In this document: positions 22,341 through 32,552 of the stretch, one piece after another
Layout of the letters: each line of letters opens with the position of its first letter
How positions within the stretch are numbered: position 1 is the stretch's first letter
From: Agarophyton chilense
Lineage: Eukaryota > Rhodophyta > Florideophyceae > Gracilariales > Gracilariaceae
NCBI GenBank assembly: GCA_030374765.1
Contig: JARGXX010000120.1
Location: 62,001 to 126,000 of the forward strand
Length of the DNA: 64,000 nucleotides
Direction of reading: 5' to 3'
Made by a program: the position numbers and the translations under genes
The notes under the pieces: generated by a model
What the model saw: the letters and a program-made list of their open reading frames with translations, nothing else
The model's database searches: none
Told to the model about the DNA's origin: nothing

Positions 22341-23571
22341 CTAAGGTTCCACTGATTTGGGTAGAAGCTTCGAATTGATATATCTGTCAATAGTTTCATC
22401 GTCTGCCGCATCCCCCGGTCGTTGTCTTTTACCTGAAGGTGGGTTGTCTATGTAGACATATTCTCCCGAAGATACAGAGACCACTTTGGTTATCCTACGG
22501 TCGTAGTCGGCCTTGTACCGCTTCTGGGCTGCAGTGAGGCGGCTCTCTGCATGTTTGAGAGCCCTCCTCAACCTCACAAGGGTATTTTTCTTGAATTGGG
22601 CAGGGGTCAGTGCGCCAGCTACAGTGCTGGTGGTATGATCTCCTTGCACTACAATACCTGGGGGTTGTCGCGAAAGAACCAAATCAAAGGGAGTGGTATG
22701 CGTTGACCGGTGTACCTGAAGGTTATAAGTAGTAGGTGAGCGGTTGCACCAGCTCATCCCACCAAGTTTGGTGCTCTTCCGTATAGTGTCGTAACCTTGA
22801 TAGCAATGTGTGGTTAGAGCGCTCGATCTGTCCGTTCGTCTGCGGGTGGTAGGCAGTCGTGAAATAGGGATTGATACCCAAGAGGTTACAGTCTGCTTCG
22901 AAGAATTTTGATGCCAGGTTTGAACCATTATCGGTGAGTAGGTACAGTGGTGCACCATACGGGTAGACCCAATTGTTGAGGAACGCGATCGCCAGCGTGG
23001 TTGACTTCGTCTCCTTTAAAGGTACCGCTCTCGTGAGCTTCGAGAACCTGTCGGTGATCACTAGAATGTGCTGATACCCAGTCTTGGTTTTGAGAAGTGG
23101 TCCTAGAAGGTCTATCGCAACAAACTCCAGTGGACCCGCAGCTGGAAACAGCTTGAGGTAGTTTCGATTCTTTCGAATACCACCGCGGGTACGAACACAA
23201 GATTCGCATTGACCTACAAAGGTATAGACATCATGGGCCATATGAGTCCAATAGAACCGTTGCCTCAAGGTGTAATACATCCTGGTGGCACCAGGGTGTC
23301 CCGATAGTCGCGGGTAGTGCGCTAGATACAAGACTCTCGGGCGCAGCGCCTTCGGAACCACCTTTTGGAGGCTACCATCCAAGGTTGACCTTCTCACGAT
23401 GTACCCATTGTGGTCCACATCGAACGGTGATCCTTTGAAACCAATTTGATCAGCTAGGGTTCTGCAGTACGCATCCTGGGCCTGTTCTCGTAGAAATTCC
23501 TCTCGGGTTGCGGGCATGACGTTCGTTTCCTCTAGGGTCAGTATCTGCGTTGCCATGTCGGTTTTCCGCAA
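22341..23571 (-). mobile_element. Integrase region of gypsy copy B
   Basis: In coding order this shows the HHCC zinc region (HYPRLSGHPGATRMYYTLRQ, then CESCVRTRGG), the DDE core with LEFVAIDLLGPL, LLTDNGSNLASKFF and the TAYHPQTNGQIERSNHTLLS stretch, then a C-terminal tail with QKRYKADYDRR. This is the classical Ty3/gypsy integrase order. The region is broken. Confidence 0.92.
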
Positions 23572-23592
23572 AGCACCTTCTTCAGGTAAGTC

Positions 23593-24900
23593 CTAACATC
23601 CTTCTAGGTGTTCCCCGGTACCATTTTGGTTTGATGACACCGAAAGGCAAGGGATATCATCGTCCACCTGTTCTGTCTCTAACCCTGAGGTGCTTAAGCG
23701 TGACATAGCATCAGCTATGCTGTGCTTGATACCTGGACGGTACTGTACGTCGTATTCAAACTCCGACAGTCTCAACCTCCAAAGGGCAAGTCTACCAGAC
23801 GCATCTGCGAGTCCGAAGATCCACCTTAGGGCGTCGTGGTCCATGCGCAATGTAAAGCGCTCACCATAAAGGTAGGGACGGAGCATCAACATGCTCCACA
23901 CTAATGCTAGACATTCCTTCTCGGTTACTGTGTAGTTCTGCTCCGCCTCATTCATAGCGCAGCTCCAGTATCCTATAGGTAATTTGTCTCCGTTGTGCTG
24001 CTCCTGCAAGAGACAACAACCAATTTGGGCATGGGATGCATCTGTATCCAGCATGTATGGTAGACCTGTTTTCGATAACGCTAAGATTGGCGGCGACAAC
24101 AGCGCTCGTTTCAATTCTTCAAAGGTATCCATTTTTTCGTTCGATATATTCTCAAAACGTTCATGTTCACCTTTCTGGAGCTTCTTGTTGAGGGGAGCCG
24201 CTATTTTAGCGAATCGCTTCACGAAGAGACGATAGACGTTACATAAACCTATAAAGGATCGTACGTCTGTCTGGGATCGTGGCAACTTGACCTTCTGTAC
24301 GGCTCTAATGTTGCTCGGCGCAACCTCTAGGGCACCAGCGCCTATGATATGTCCCAGGTATTCAACTGTTCTTGTAAAGAAGACGCATTCGCGTAGCTTC
24401 AGCGTCACCCCCGCCTCAGCTAGGAGGGTTAGTACGGTGCTTACGTTTGCAAAATGCTCTTCTGCCGATCTGGAGTAGATGATTACATCATCGATGTATA
24501 CCAAGGCGGTTGTCCCCTTAACCTTCGAAAGGATGATGTCCAGCGCCCTTTGAAAGGTGGCTGGAGCATTGCCTAACCCGAAAGGCATCCGCGTGAAGCG
24601 AAAAAAACCTGCATGGTACGTGAAGGTCTTTTCGTCTCGATCTTCCTCACCTACGGGTACCTGCCAACAACCACAATTGGCATCCAACGTGGTACATATC
24701 TGCGCATCTCCCAAGGAGTCGATGCACTCATCCATTTTAGGTATCGGGTACAAATCCCTGATGGTCACGCTATTCAGCCTCCTGTAGTCCACACAAAACC
24801 TCATACGGTTATCCCCTTTCTTCTGAACCAGAACCACGGGACTAGCCTAATCTGAGTTGGCTGGTTCAATTACCCCTTCTTGGAGCATTCGCTCCACTTC
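23593..24900 (-). mobile_element. Reverse transcriptase-RNase H region of gypsy copy B
   Basis: RT motifs are intact to the eye: FCVDYRRLNSVTIRDLYPIP, FTRMPFGLGNAPATFQRALD, and the catalytic ALVYIDDVIIYS. RNase H follows with DTDASHAQIGCCLLQ, TVTEKECLALVWSMLMLRPY and HDALRWIFGLADASGRLA. The motifs place it in the Ty3/gypsy (Metaviridae) clade. Confidence 0.95.
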
Positions 24901-25599
24901 TTTGAGTTCTACTTCTCTCGCCTTCGGACCTGCACGGTATGGTTGCTGGTAAATCGGCTTCGAGTCAGGGAAAAGTTCGATGCGATGCTGTGTGGCCTTA
25001 ATTGGGCCCAGATGGCCTGATAACATGGTTTCGAACTCCTCCAGAAGGTCGATAATGCGGCCCCGCAGTTGGCCGTTTTCTTCGCCGATCTGGACTGTAT
25101 CTTTCCATTGTCTCTCAGGATCAGGTTCCTCTTCTTTGTCTACCGATGCCTTATCGGTTAGCTATGCTTCCAAGTTGGTATTTATCTATACCTTTGTGGT
25201 TGTGGACGCATTTGCGCACCCCCCTTCCTTATCGAAGGCGACCTCGCCAAGATCAATGTGAGCTACGGTGAAGACCCCTTGTGGTGCCGGTAGTGCGATG
25301 CCAACATTGGTATTTTTCGGCGACTTCACGTCATGACTGCTGAAGTTGCTGAGACACACCTTAAAGGGTTGATTTGGGATGTTGTGGACAATCTCGTTGG
25401 CCATCAAGGTGAGGTGTCGATGTGCTAACCCCGGATGGTTTTGTAGTATGACCAGCCCCGGGGTCGCACACGACACCGGTACCAATATTTGGTTCATTGG
25501 CGGGATAAAAACCTGTTTGGTAATGCGCACTTTGTTGGAGACCGTTTCGGTGGATATCGTCTTCTTCTGTTTGACGAACCATCCCCGTTTGGTTTCCGT

Positions 25600-26085
25600 A
25601 TTACCTAAAATGGCAATTCGTCCCCCCTGACGTAGGGCGACGGTATGGGAACCAGGAGGGATGCTTGGACATGTCTGTCGATGAAGTTCGTACCCAGTAA
25701 GCAGTCTGTCGGTAAAAGGTCGAGAACAAAGAATTGCAGTCTTACCTTGAGGTGTCCGAGCTGCACCACAGTGGTGAGCATATCTCGAAGGTTTAATGGG
25801 CGCTCATTTGCATCCACCAGCGGGTTGTTGTCGGGATGTCGGCTCAAGTTCCGAAGTACTGCCTCAGGTATGACGCGGGAGTTCAGGAAGTTTGGGCCGG
25901 CCCCCGTATCCAACACGCAGGGGACCGGAACCGCAAGGCGATCGGAGAAACACATTGAAGCACGTACTTTATAGATGTTGTACTTCATATGACAAACCGG
26001 AACTGGTTGTGACTTGTTCTCTTCCAGCTTCAAGGTTCTGGATATCGATTGGCCTTCCGACGGCAGGTTGAGTTCGGCCATTACG
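25600..26085 (-). mobile_element. Aspartic protease region of gypsy copy B
   Basis: A retropepsin-like pattern: VPCVLDTGAGPNFLNSRVIP supplies the D-T-G active site, and LPTDCLLGTNFIDRH supplies the second conserved ALLG/CLLG-T-N-F element. Dimerisation and gag-pol processing are the expected roles. The stretch between protease and RT (24.9-25.6 kb) is linker-like. Confidence 0.88.
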
Positions 26086-26089
26086 CCAA

Positions 26090-28136
26090 CCGTTCGGTGT
26101 TTTCCTTCTGTATGGGAGGGGTTGAGTCCAAGTTTGTTGTTTCCTCGATGGTATTGACCTGTACCGGTGTACGGGGTTGGAACCTATTCGGTGCTTGCGT
26201 TGAAGACCCATAGAGGCGTTGGTGATTCTGTATGCAAGCCTGAATCAACTGGTCTCTCATCCCTGGAGGTAAGTTAGCGCAATTGTTTGCCAAATGGTCT
26301 GTCGCGAGACAGAACCAGCAAACGAGGCCTCCAGTTCGAGGGTCTCGCGCTACCATTGAGAGGGGCTTCGAAACCTGTTTGGTAGGAGCAATGGCGTAGG
26401 ATGTGGGTGGAGAGTTATGGGAGCTCGCTACTGGCATCCTATGCGAGCTCACCGAACTTGGCGGCGATTGTACCGAGTTTGGTGTACGAGTTGACGACCA
26501 ATTTCCTACCGTCGAAGGTTTCGCGAACAGCCCCTGGGTCGCTACAAAGTGGATAGCGGTCCCTCTAGGTACTTGGATGTGCGAGCTACCGTCTGAGGTT
26601 GTGGTGTCTTCAATTTCCAAGACCGACCTTTTCGATTTATTCTTCGAGGTTGGAGGCACGGCTGTTCTCTTTCCCAGGCGAAGGATATCTCCAAGTCCCT
26701 GGGAGTACCGAGCCAGCCCACTGTATTCTACCTTTCGGTTAGTGGCCAGGTAATTGCGTACCTGGGAACGGATCGCTTTGTCGACATTGTCGGCAAATAG
26801 CGACTTTAACCTCGAGATAGTGAAGACATTACCACAACGGGTTGCCAGATTCCAAAGCGCGAGCGAAAAATCCGATTCGGGTTTGCCCATAACTTTGATG
26901 GTAAGCGTGGAATTCCGAGTAAACCTTTTGGATAACCTCATCGGTGGCGTATGTTTTCAAAAGGAAATTGACCACTTCTGGGTATGACTCCAGCATCTCT
27001 GTGCCATCCTCATCCATCGCTAAGGGATTGCCGCGGAGACTACCCTGCAGCAAGTAGTATGCATGTTCTTTCATGTAAAACTGAAATAGCCACATAGCAG
27101 CCCCCTCGGAAAAACCATTTTGGTCACATGCAAGCTTGAACTTCTGTAGAAACTCAATTACCGCAATAGGATCCGTACCTGTGAAGGTTGTGTCACCCAT
27201 TTGGAAGCTGAGCTTCTTATGGTGCCTAGTAATCTTCTGAGTAACCTCTTGGGTGTATTCCGAAAACTTGTTGATCAACCGATATGTCCTGTAATCAACC
27301 GCTTTGGTGAACATATCGTTCAACGGTTGGTGCACCTCCAGGTCCATTTCGGTGTCCGACTCAGAGTCGGGCGACTCATCGTATCGCTTTTTACCCTTTC
27401 GGGTCTTTTTCGACGACTTCTTCGTCGACCTGTTCGTTTTCTTCTTCTTCTTACCTTTACGGTCATCATCCGACGATGAACTCGTATCGGAACTGGAGTC
27501 TGACGAGTTGGGGTCTGAATCATCCTCTCGATTCTTTCCCCTCTTCGTCCTCCGCTTCTTCCCTTTTCGGTTTCTTCGTCGCTCATCCAACGAGTCAGAT
27601 GAATCGTCGTTGGAACCACCTCCATGGGTATCCTTTTGAACGAAACCGGTAATTGGTGGCAGGTAAATGTCTTGAGGATCTACCTTCCCAGGGGCATCTT
27701 GACTCTGCCTTGGACCTTTTAGGTACTCACTATCAGTGGATAATTGCTTGGAATGGGTGGAATGACCTATTTGGAACGTTTGTGGTATGCGCTTTGCGAT
27801 GTTCAACTGTGTAGGTCGGGATTCTGCGAATCCCTCGGAAACCCAAAGGTCCTGCACAGCACGGTAAACATGCTCCCTAGCATTTGTGAAGAGATACTGC
27901 TTCACCAGTTCAGGTATCCTGTCCGATAGCTCTTGAGCTGCTCGGTCAAATACAATACGGGTAAATGCATCGACTTCCATTGAAGGCGGAACCATCCGGG
28001 TATCCGACTTCTCCTTTAAGGTTAATGCATCCTCGACCGCGGGGGTGACGAGCGCTTTCGCTCGCTCTTCGAGCTGAGGCCATTGCTCCTCCACTGCAAC
28101 CTCAATTGGTAATTCCCTTTGAGGTTCCTTTGCCAT
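26090..28136 (-). mobile_element. Gag region of gypsy copy B
   Basis: The N-terminal half contains a lysine/arginine/serine/aspartate tract (SDSSSDTSSSSDDDRKGKKK), followed by a capsid-like helical part (WLFQFYMKEHAYYLLQGSLR; YSEFHAYHQSYGQTRIGFFA). Towards the protease is a zinc-knuckle-like GGLVCWFCLATDHLANNC (CCHC). This matches Ty3/gypsy gag organisation, with an unusual SR/acid-rich insertion before the capsid part. The region is broken. Confidence 0.85.
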
Positions 28137-28419
28137 AGGCGGCGGACCATGTACCTTTCTGGTTTTGTCCCGACGGTGCCGGAGCAGCTCCTCGGGGTTT
28201 TACAGAATCGGTTGAGCCGATGGGGCTCCTTTAGGACCTTCATGGCTTGGCTGGGCGCTCGCACCACGCGTATTCCTTCTAGGCCGTTCCATTGGTGACC
28301 AATAGTGGTATCCTGTATTGCTTTGCGGGTTTTCCTAAAACCAAATAGGTTTACGAGCGTCCAATCCTTCTCGGAATCTCGTGTGAACCGTGAAGGTACG
28401 ACGAAACCTAAAAATACTT

Positions 28420-28437
28420 TCTAAGTCGGGAGACCAA
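28420..28437 (-). other. Primer-binding site of gypsy copy B
   Basis: Just inside the 5' (right) LTR the minus strand reads TGGTCTCCCGACTTAG, offset a few bases from the LTR end. TGG matches the universal tRNA 3' CCA. The matching tRNA could not be named from the sequence. Confidence 0.65.
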
Positions 28438-28439
28438 AA

Positions 28440-29073
28440 TGTCGTACAATCACCGGTGGGATATGCTACTGTCTTGTCTCGGGAGCGTAGTGATGCTCAA
28501 CCGTAGGGAGCGTGTTGACGCTCAACCTTAAAAGGTAGACGTAGTAAAACTCGATCGTAACAGGGCACCGTGAAAACCCGCAGGGGCAAACGGCGGGGCA
28601 ACTAGCCTATACCGTGTAAGTGAACGATGGTAGGCGTCGACGCGCGGGAAAGCCTGTGTGGTAGTTGAGAAACAATGAACCAAAAGGTATAGTCGTGACC
28701 CAAGTGATGCCTGTCTTTATCAGATAAGGATGGGGGAGGTGCAGTTCCCTATATGCAGTGGACTGAACTCTCCAGATCACCAGGGAGGTGCCAGCAAGGC
28801 ACGGTCTCTGACCTAGTGTCAGAGACCTGGCCAGCACTGGCTACAGTGCCAGGTGGCCACTCAACTACTGTAGTAAAATACACATAATTACAATTACTAT
28901 CACTAACAATTACTCAACCAGAAGGTACATGTCAACACTACACGTGGCTGTCAACAACTAGATGGTAGCTCGCCCGGAGCTACGTGGCCGATGATTCCTC
29001 GCATCCATCACCTACAAGGTCAGTGTAGGATATTGACAACCTCAAGGGTCAAAGCTTCTGTCACTATACGACA
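28440..29073 (-). repeat. 5' LTR of gypsy copy B
   Basis: The partner of the LTR at 17118-17751, of the same length, with about 7% differences by eye spread along the length. It abuts a truncated mariner on the right. The five bases to the right are ATAGT, sharing only AGT with the left flank, so no clean target duplication is visible. Confidence 0.95.
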
Positions 29074-29865
29074 ATAGTTGTCTATAACCTCAGAACAATT
29101 CCAGGAGTTCATAAAAGTTTTAACAAAAGCCATATTAGTTGCTCTTTTCGTAAAAACTCCAGCCCAAACTATTACTGATGCCTCTCTTGAAAGCGTTGTC
29201 ACAAATTTGTTCTTTTATTTGAAGACTTTGCCGATAAAATTTATAGAAATATGGACCAGTAAGGTTAAACTTGTTTTCGTCGGAAAGGATAACACTATTC
29301 CAATCATTTTTTTAATAAGCCTTTTTAGCACACCACTCCACACGATTCTTCTTGTGATTATTTTTTAAAGAAAAGCTTCCCTTGTTTTTGTGTACTGACA
29401 CAATTTCTGACTGTTAACTTTACGACATTTGGTAATATATTGATAGAGGCAATTTTAGTTTTTTGACATTTTTTCCGTAAAATGAATTGTTACGACATGT
29501 TTTTCATTTGATTTAACACGTATCGGATGGAGATAGTGATGTAAGACGGCCGGTTGAACGCTTTGTTCCGTATTTAGCAGGTTTTTTTATGAAGTTGCTG
29601 ATGGTTTTTGGGCTGCGCTTGAATTTTTGGGCTTATATGCTGGAATCATACCCTGACCTATTAACCCTATGATTTGCAGCTGTTCAGAACGTGTCAGAGG
29701 CGGGCCACGAGCCATATTTGAGCTAATGATTGTGTAAAGGATATACTTTTGAAACAGTGTTATTGACTTTTTGGTTTTTATTTGCTGTGAAATGTGCTCT
29801 ACAGTACATGAAATGCCTTTTTGGCACAGTTTTGGTAAAGGGATATGTTTTTGGAACGCAATGTA
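29074..29865 (-). pseudogene. Tc1/mariner copy, 3'-truncated by the LTR
   Basis: From the right, the transposase begins MARGPPLTRSEQLQIIGLIG near 29716 and decays through frame changes. It retains LSREASVIVWAGVFTKRATN and NSWNCSEVIDNYC before ending at the LTR edge. Outside the start codon are two direct repeats about 100 bp apart (GTAAAGGATATACTTTTGAAAC and GTAAAGGGATATGTTTTTGG), the subterminal repeat arrangement of IR/DR-type Tc1 elements. It differs in sequence from the mariner left of the retroelement and points the opposite way. Confidence 0.75.
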
Positions 29866-29869
29866 TATG

Positions 29870-30096
29870 GAAATTTCGGGCTCGTGCCGAATTGACACGG
29901 CGTCGCTGGAGTCAGACCCCTGACCAATCAGAAGCAGAGGTTCAACATCCAGTACCCTGCTAAACGGCACCGTAGAGGTAAGTAGCTCTCTTCTCCAATC
30001 ACAGAATGGGGTTCAACATCGAGCCAATTGTCGGAAGCCAAGTCAACAGGAAAGAAAGAGGGCACTTTTCAAATCGAGAGGGGGAGAGTCATGCCG
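29870..30096. repeat. Left terminal inverted repeat of the MULE
   Basis: It starts GAAATTTCGG and pairs with the reverse complement of the right end with about ten differences. It includes the block CCAATCAGAAGCAGAGG (an inverted CCAAT-like box may act as promoter) and an ATG followed by codons for GFNIEPIVGSQVNRKERG. Beyond this point the two ends share a further GACATCATCGACGA stretch after a 26-base gap in the left copy. Confidence 0.92.
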
Positions 30097-30099
30097 GAC

Positions 30100-30540
30100 A
30101 TCATCGACGAAGTCATCGACGCCACCATCGACCGTGGTACCGATCTCCGTACGCAAAATCCGCTTCACGTCCTTCTTGAAGGCATATCCTATCTATCGCC
30201 GCGAGTTCGGCAACTCCCGAACAGGTATCAAGCTCCACGTTCTTTAAGAGTACTATATCTCGTCGTTCGTTGTCAAAATTACCGCTCTCAACATCTACGG
30301 CTCTTCTGAACGTTCAATGCTCACCAACAAAGAATGAGCGCTCTTGGAGGCTCAATCAGCGTCATATTTCAGCTTTCCTCCCTTGAACCCGAGAACGATC
30401 GAGCGATCGGGCGGCACCCCAGTGAGAGTCCAGAGGTGGGATTCGAAGACCTGTGGAGGCTCGTTAGTGTCGTTCTGGACATCTGAGAAAGTCTTCTTTT
30501 TTCACTTGACAGAGACGGTAACAGGTGAAAAGGACAGTAT
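30100..30540. other. Unassigned sequence between left MULE repeat and MutS fragment
   Basis: No gene is recognised. One plus frame has a coding-like run (REFGNSRTGIKLHVL, stop, EYYISSFVVKITALNIYGSS). It may be further captured host sequence or the former 5' part of the captured gene. Confidence 0.35.
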
Positions 30541-31165
30541 CAATTGATATGCAATTGAGAACAGGTGATGGATCTTTAGATATTATGATCTTAACTGGTC
30601 CAAAGGCTGGAGGAAAGTCAACAATTGTTCGAAAAATCGCCATTGTCCTTGCTAGATCATGCAATTGGAGGTCGTTCGAGGATATCTATGTGCGGATGGG
30701 TGCAAGTGATGACGTCGCGCGTGGAAGGTTGACGTTAATGGTTGAAATGAAAGAGGTATTATTTTGAATAACGCCACGAGCTGCTGACTAGTTATGACAG
30801 ACCAAGTTCGTCGTGGAACTTCAACGCATGATGGCTATGCCGTTACATACGCTGTTTTGAACCATATTGTTAGAGTCAACAAATCATTGACAGTGTTCTC
30901 AACCCATTATTTCAAACTTGGGGACGACATTGTTTGATTGGGAAATCGATAAGGGCGACTGACAGCCGAGATAATTGAAATGGCGACTAAGGTTGACGAG
31001 AAGACAATGAGCATCGCATTCTTGTACAAGCTACAAGCCGGTAGTAGCGGGAAATCTCGAGGTGGTCACTGTGCAAGAGTGGCTGGAATATCATCAATCG
31101 TATGCAATGAAAGCTCTGGAAAAGCTAAAAGCAAAACTGTGCAACGCGTGCAGTCTGGATAACAT
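30540..31165 (+). pseudogene. Captured fragment of a MutS homologue (MSH3/MSH6-type ATPase domain)
   Basis: The segment follows the MutS C-terminal ATPase domain in order: Walker A MILTGPKAGGKSTIVRKIAI (normally GPNMGGKST), the YVRMGASDDVARGRLTLMVE block, ILNNATSC, stop, LVMTDQVRRGTSTHDGYAVT (equivalent to LVILDEVGRGTSTHDG), SLTVFSTHYFKL, and near 31000-31110 IAFLYKLQAGSSGKSRGGHC. RGTSTHDG and the RMGASD context point to MSH3 or MSH6. One frame change lies near 30763 and TGA stops near 30790 and 30937. The Walker B Glu is Gln. The N-terminal MutS domains are absent. It lies inside the MULE and faces away from the transposase, as expected of a transduplicated host gene piece. Confidence 0.82.
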
Positions 31166-31355
31166 AAGCCGAAGCCAATTATCAGCCTTCGTAGTACGAA
31201 AGTACGAAAGATACAAGGTAGATGGAACTGAACGAAATTCGTAAAAAAATAACGCACTATAGCTAGGCCGCTAACGACCTAGGAGTGAATAAAACTGAGG
31301 GGCACTTGATTGTCACACTCGTCTGGTAAACTACATATACTATTTGAGCCCACGT

Positions 31356-32549
31356 TTAACCATCTCTTTTTTCTACAATACCGATTGCTAAGTTTATAGC
31401 AGCATTGACAGCAGCTCGGGTTGTCTCGTTTTGAGCATTTTGTGTTGAGTTCGGCAATGACTGCTGCTGTACATACGACGAATTTTGCTGACCCTGAGAT
31501 CCCTGCTGCCTTTGAGACTGCTCTTCTTGTGAGCATTCCAACTTTTCATCGCCAAAACCTTTCACCTTTGCTTTCTTTGTCTTGAAACGTTCCGTGTAAC
31601 TCTTCTTTCTCTTGACAATCTTCACATTGGCTTCGTTTGGCGGCTTAATAAATGAAACTGAACTATTCTCCCATCTAATGAATTCCTTCTGTGATTGAGG
31701 ATTCTCTCCCACTTTGAATGTGTTGAAGACGGAAAGTGAAGGAAGTCGCCCTCGGTTATAGCTCTCCATCGCTATTTTCAACACCTCCTGAAAGTGATCC
31801 ACGGCGTAAGGGCCCATGTCCGAAGTCAATCGTTTGATTTGATCAAAGAGAGCTTGAGAATCTGACCATTTGATGCAGGTTCCAACCTTGATCTCAGAAC
31901 AAGTCTTCAGGAATGTGTCGATTTGTTGAAGTGTAAATTGGGAATCTTCACTCACTTCCGACTGTAACTGACGTTTTAAACTGACCATGTCAAGAACACG
32001 AGCTTGCTTTCGGAGATTGCAGACGCGGAGATAGTCAAATTCCTGTGAGTCGGCCTTCCAATAGGGGTCGAAGAGTCCTTCGAGTTCAACGTAATCGTCA
32101 AGAACCTCCCTGAGGATGGGGTTCAGTTCAGCCATGTCTCCATACGCCATTGCACATTTCATGATGTGAAGACAGTGAAATCCCATTGAATGGGTTTTCT
32201 GGCAGGCACACCTCGCTAATAATTCGCTGTCTCCACCTTCCTTGCTCTTGACTTCCATTCGAGCGAAAAGAACTTTCAAAGTTCTTTGTTCTCGTGGGGG
32301 AGGGGACTCGACCTTATGCAGCAAATAAACGCTCCACGTGAGGTCAAACACGGCAACCATATCGATTTTGTTGCGATCCTGGTCGGTGAGCTCTGGCCAA
32401 TCTGCATCGGCCGGAGATAGAACGGATGCGTTTGTTACCACGTAGTTCTTCGAGGAAACCACGCTAGTTTTCTTAAAATTCGTGAGACAGTAGCTAGTGT
32501 AGTCTGCAATCAAACCGTCAACAATTGGGATAGGGAGTGGCAACTGGCA
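31356..32549 (-). CDS. SWIM zinc-finger region of the MULE (transposase C-terminal part)
   Basis: About 395 codons in the same frame as the transposase and separated from it by a single TGA. A SWIM finger is visible (CACQKTHSMGFHCLHIMKC, fitting CxCx(n)CxH), a usual C-terminal DNA-binding element of MULE transposases. The following sequence is helical, then Lys-rich (RKKSYTERFKTKKAKVKG), and the end is Gln/Ser/Asn-rich. There is no ATG near the start. Either the TGA is a decay mutation, or it is removed by a small intron (candidate acceptor GACTGCCAG just downstream), or the part is dead. Confidence 0.7.
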   Translation of the reverse strand, partial: CQLPLPIPIVDGLIADYTSYCLTNFKKTSVVSSKNYVVTNASVLSPADADWPELTDQDRNKIDMVAVFDLTWSVYLLHKVESPPPREQRTLKVLFARMEVKSKEGGDSELLARCACQKTHSMGFHCLHIMKCAMAYGDMAELNPILREVLDDYVELEGLFDPYWKADSQEFDYLRVCNLRKQARVLDMVSLKRQLQSEVSEDSQFTLQQIDTFLKTCSEIKVGTCIKWSDSQALFDQIKRLTSDMGPYAVDHFQEVLKIAMESYNRGRLPSLSVFNTFKVGENPQSQKEFIRWENSSVSFIKPPNEANVKIVKRKKSYTERFKTKKAKVKGFGDEKLECSQEEQSQRQQGSQGQQNSSYVQQQSLPNSTQNAQNETTRAAVNAAINLAIGIVEKRDG

Positions 32550-32552
32550 GTC

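Larger units (their letters stand above)
17118..29073 (-). mobile_element. Ty3/gypsy chromovirus-like LTR element, near-complete (copy B), broken
   Basis: This is a structurally complete element of nearly 12 kb with pol on the minus strand: two direct 634-bp LTRs, a primer-binding site beside the right LTR, a polypurine tract beside the left LTR, then gag, protease, RT, RNase H, integrase and chromodomain in chromovirus order. Counting by eye the LTRs differ at about 44 positions (roughly 7%), so insertion is not recent. The rate is uncalibrated, so no date is given. The reading frames are interrupted about half a dozen times or more, so it is a fossil. Unusual features are a 3-4 kb region between pol and the 3' LTR coding on the opposite strand, a nested solo LTR inside that region, and flanks that do not show a clean target duplication. 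Confidence 0.95.
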
